Positions 4,718-5,431 of a stretch of 5,431 nt of DNA are shown piece by piece. Location of the stretch: positions 1-5,431 of the forward strand of contig SOIA01000360.1 in assembly GCA_004378665.1 (NCBI GenBank), given 5' to 3'. The notes beneath the pieces are model-generated. The model was not told the origin of the DNA. It worked only from the letters and a program-made list of their open reading frames with translations, and searched no databases. Position 1 is the stretch's first letter. Each line of letters opens with the position of its first letter. The translations under genes and the position numbers were made by a program. Origin of the DNA: Candidatus Aminicenantota bacterium (GTDB lineage Bacteria; Acidobacteriota; Aminicenantia; Aminicenantales; Aminicenantaceae).

Positions 4718-5431
4718 ATGGGAACTGAAAACGTATCCGTACTGGTGGCTTTCACCGCAGGACTCATCTCATTTCTTTCGCCGTGTGTGTTACCCCTGAT
4801 TCCCTCCTACATGGCTTTTATCACGGGCATATCCATCGAGGAGCTTTCCTCTGATAAAAATTTAAGATATGTCCGGAAAAACGTCATCATCAATTCCCTA
4901 ATGTTCATCCTCGGCTTCTCTATTATTTTTATTGCTCTGGGGGCCTCAGTCACATTCCTCGGCACATTCCTGGCCCAGAACATCCGCTGGTTTGAGATCG
5001 GCGGAGGCATCCTTGTGATCGTCCTGGGCATTCATTTTACAGGCCTCTTTAGACTGAAATTCCTCGACAGAGAAAAGAAGATCCATCTGCAGAAGAAACC
5101 CCTCGGGATCATCGGGACATGCCTGGTCGGAATGGCGTTTGCAGTGGGATGGACACCCTGTGTGGGCCCGATTCTCGGAGCCATCCTGACCATGGCCGCC
5201 ACCACACAGAACATCATGAAGGGCATAATCCTGCTCATCTTCTACTCTGCCGGCATGGGCATTCCCTTCTTCCTCTCAGCCATTATCCTGCATAAATTCT
5301 TCGAGTACTTTAAGACGATCCGGAAGTATTTCAAAGCCATCTCTATCATCGGAGGCGTTCTCCTGATAGGGGTCGGAATCCTGTTGATCTCTGGATTTTT
5401 CTCATCCCTCTCCGCCTTCCTGAATCAATAA
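4718..5431 (+). CDS. ccdA: CcdA-type cytochrome c biogenesis/thiol-disulfide membrane transporter
   Basis: This 237-residue integral membrane protein belongs to the CcdA/DsbD transmembrane family, which moves reducing equivalents from cytoplasmic thioredoxin to extracytoplasmic thioredoxin-like proteins. About six membrane segments can be read, near residues 5-29, 56-82, 92-112, 130-156, 167-191 and 205-228. The two redox cysteines sit in the conserved proline motifs SPCVLPLIPSY (Cys23, segment 1) and GWTPCVGPILG (Cys148, segment 4). A basic loop (113-128) separates the two halves. The length is typical of a minimal CcdA without the DsbD alpha and gamma domains. The ATG lies six bases after the tlpA stop and has only a weak purine-rich sequence before it, so translation is probably coupled to tlpA. 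The TAA stop (5429-5431) is the last codon of the window, so the gene appears complete. Confidence 0.92.
   Translation: MGTENVSVLVAFTAGLISFLSPCVLPLIPSYMAFITGISIEELSSDKNLRYVRKNVIINSLMFILGFSIIFIALGASVTFLGTFLAQNIRWFEIGGGILVIVLGIHFTGLFRLKFLDREKKIHLQKKPLGIIGTCLVGMAFAVGWTPCVGPILGAILTMAATTQNIMKGIILLIFYSAGMGIPFFLSAIILHKFFEYFKTIRKYFKAISIIGGVLLIGVGILLISGFFSSLSAFLNQ

Overview
The window reads as an ordinary piece of a bacterial chromosome from an obligate or strict anaerobe. All genes lie on the + strand and are tightly packed. Each has a Shine-Dalgarno-like purine run (weak only for ccdA) and two plausible sigma70-type promoters are visible, so this is a bacterium rather than an archaeon. The anaerobic reading rests on two oxygen-sensitive enzymes: an iron-sulfur (class I) fumarase subunit and a four-subunit ferredoxin-dependent 2-oxoacid oxidoreductase. 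No taxonomic marker is present. The gene content would fit deep-branching anaerobes (for example Aminicenantes-like lineages or Thermotoga-like metabolism), but that is only a guess.

Layout. Positions 2-61 hold the last codons of an unidentified upstream gene. A gap of about 100 bp follows, with a good promoter candidate (85-113) and a strong ribosome binding site (152-157). Next comes fumA, the alpha subunit of two-subunit fumarase (163-1020). After 49 bp begins a complete gamma-delta-alpha-beta operon (porC, porD, porA, porB; 1070-3993) for a pyruvate or branched-chain 2-ketoacid:ferredoxin oxidoreductase. porD/porA and porA/porB overlap by ATGA, so translation is probably coupled. A 217-bp non-coding stretch (3994-4210) carries a promoter with a perfect TATAAT and several small dyad symmetries. 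The last two genes are a TlpA/ResA-type thioredoxin-like lipoprotein (4211-4711) and a CcdA-type membrane thiol-electron carrier (4718-5431). The latter ends exactly at the window edge.

How the genes work together. The oxidoreductase interconverts a 2-oxoacid plus CoA with an acyl-CoA, CO2 and reduced ferredoxin. Fumarase interconverts malate and fumarate. Together they supply carbon and electrons for fermentation or an incomplete or reductive TCA pathway. The CcdA-TlpA pair is a separate module: CcdA carries reducing equivalents from cytoplasmic thioredoxin across the membrane, and TlpA uses them to reduce disulfides outside the cytoplasm.

I see no mobile element, CRISPR array, tRNA, rRNA or clearly novel system. 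The points most worth a second look are the missing fumarase beta subunit, the uncertain substrate of the oxidoreductase, and the structured regulatory region ahead of tlpA.
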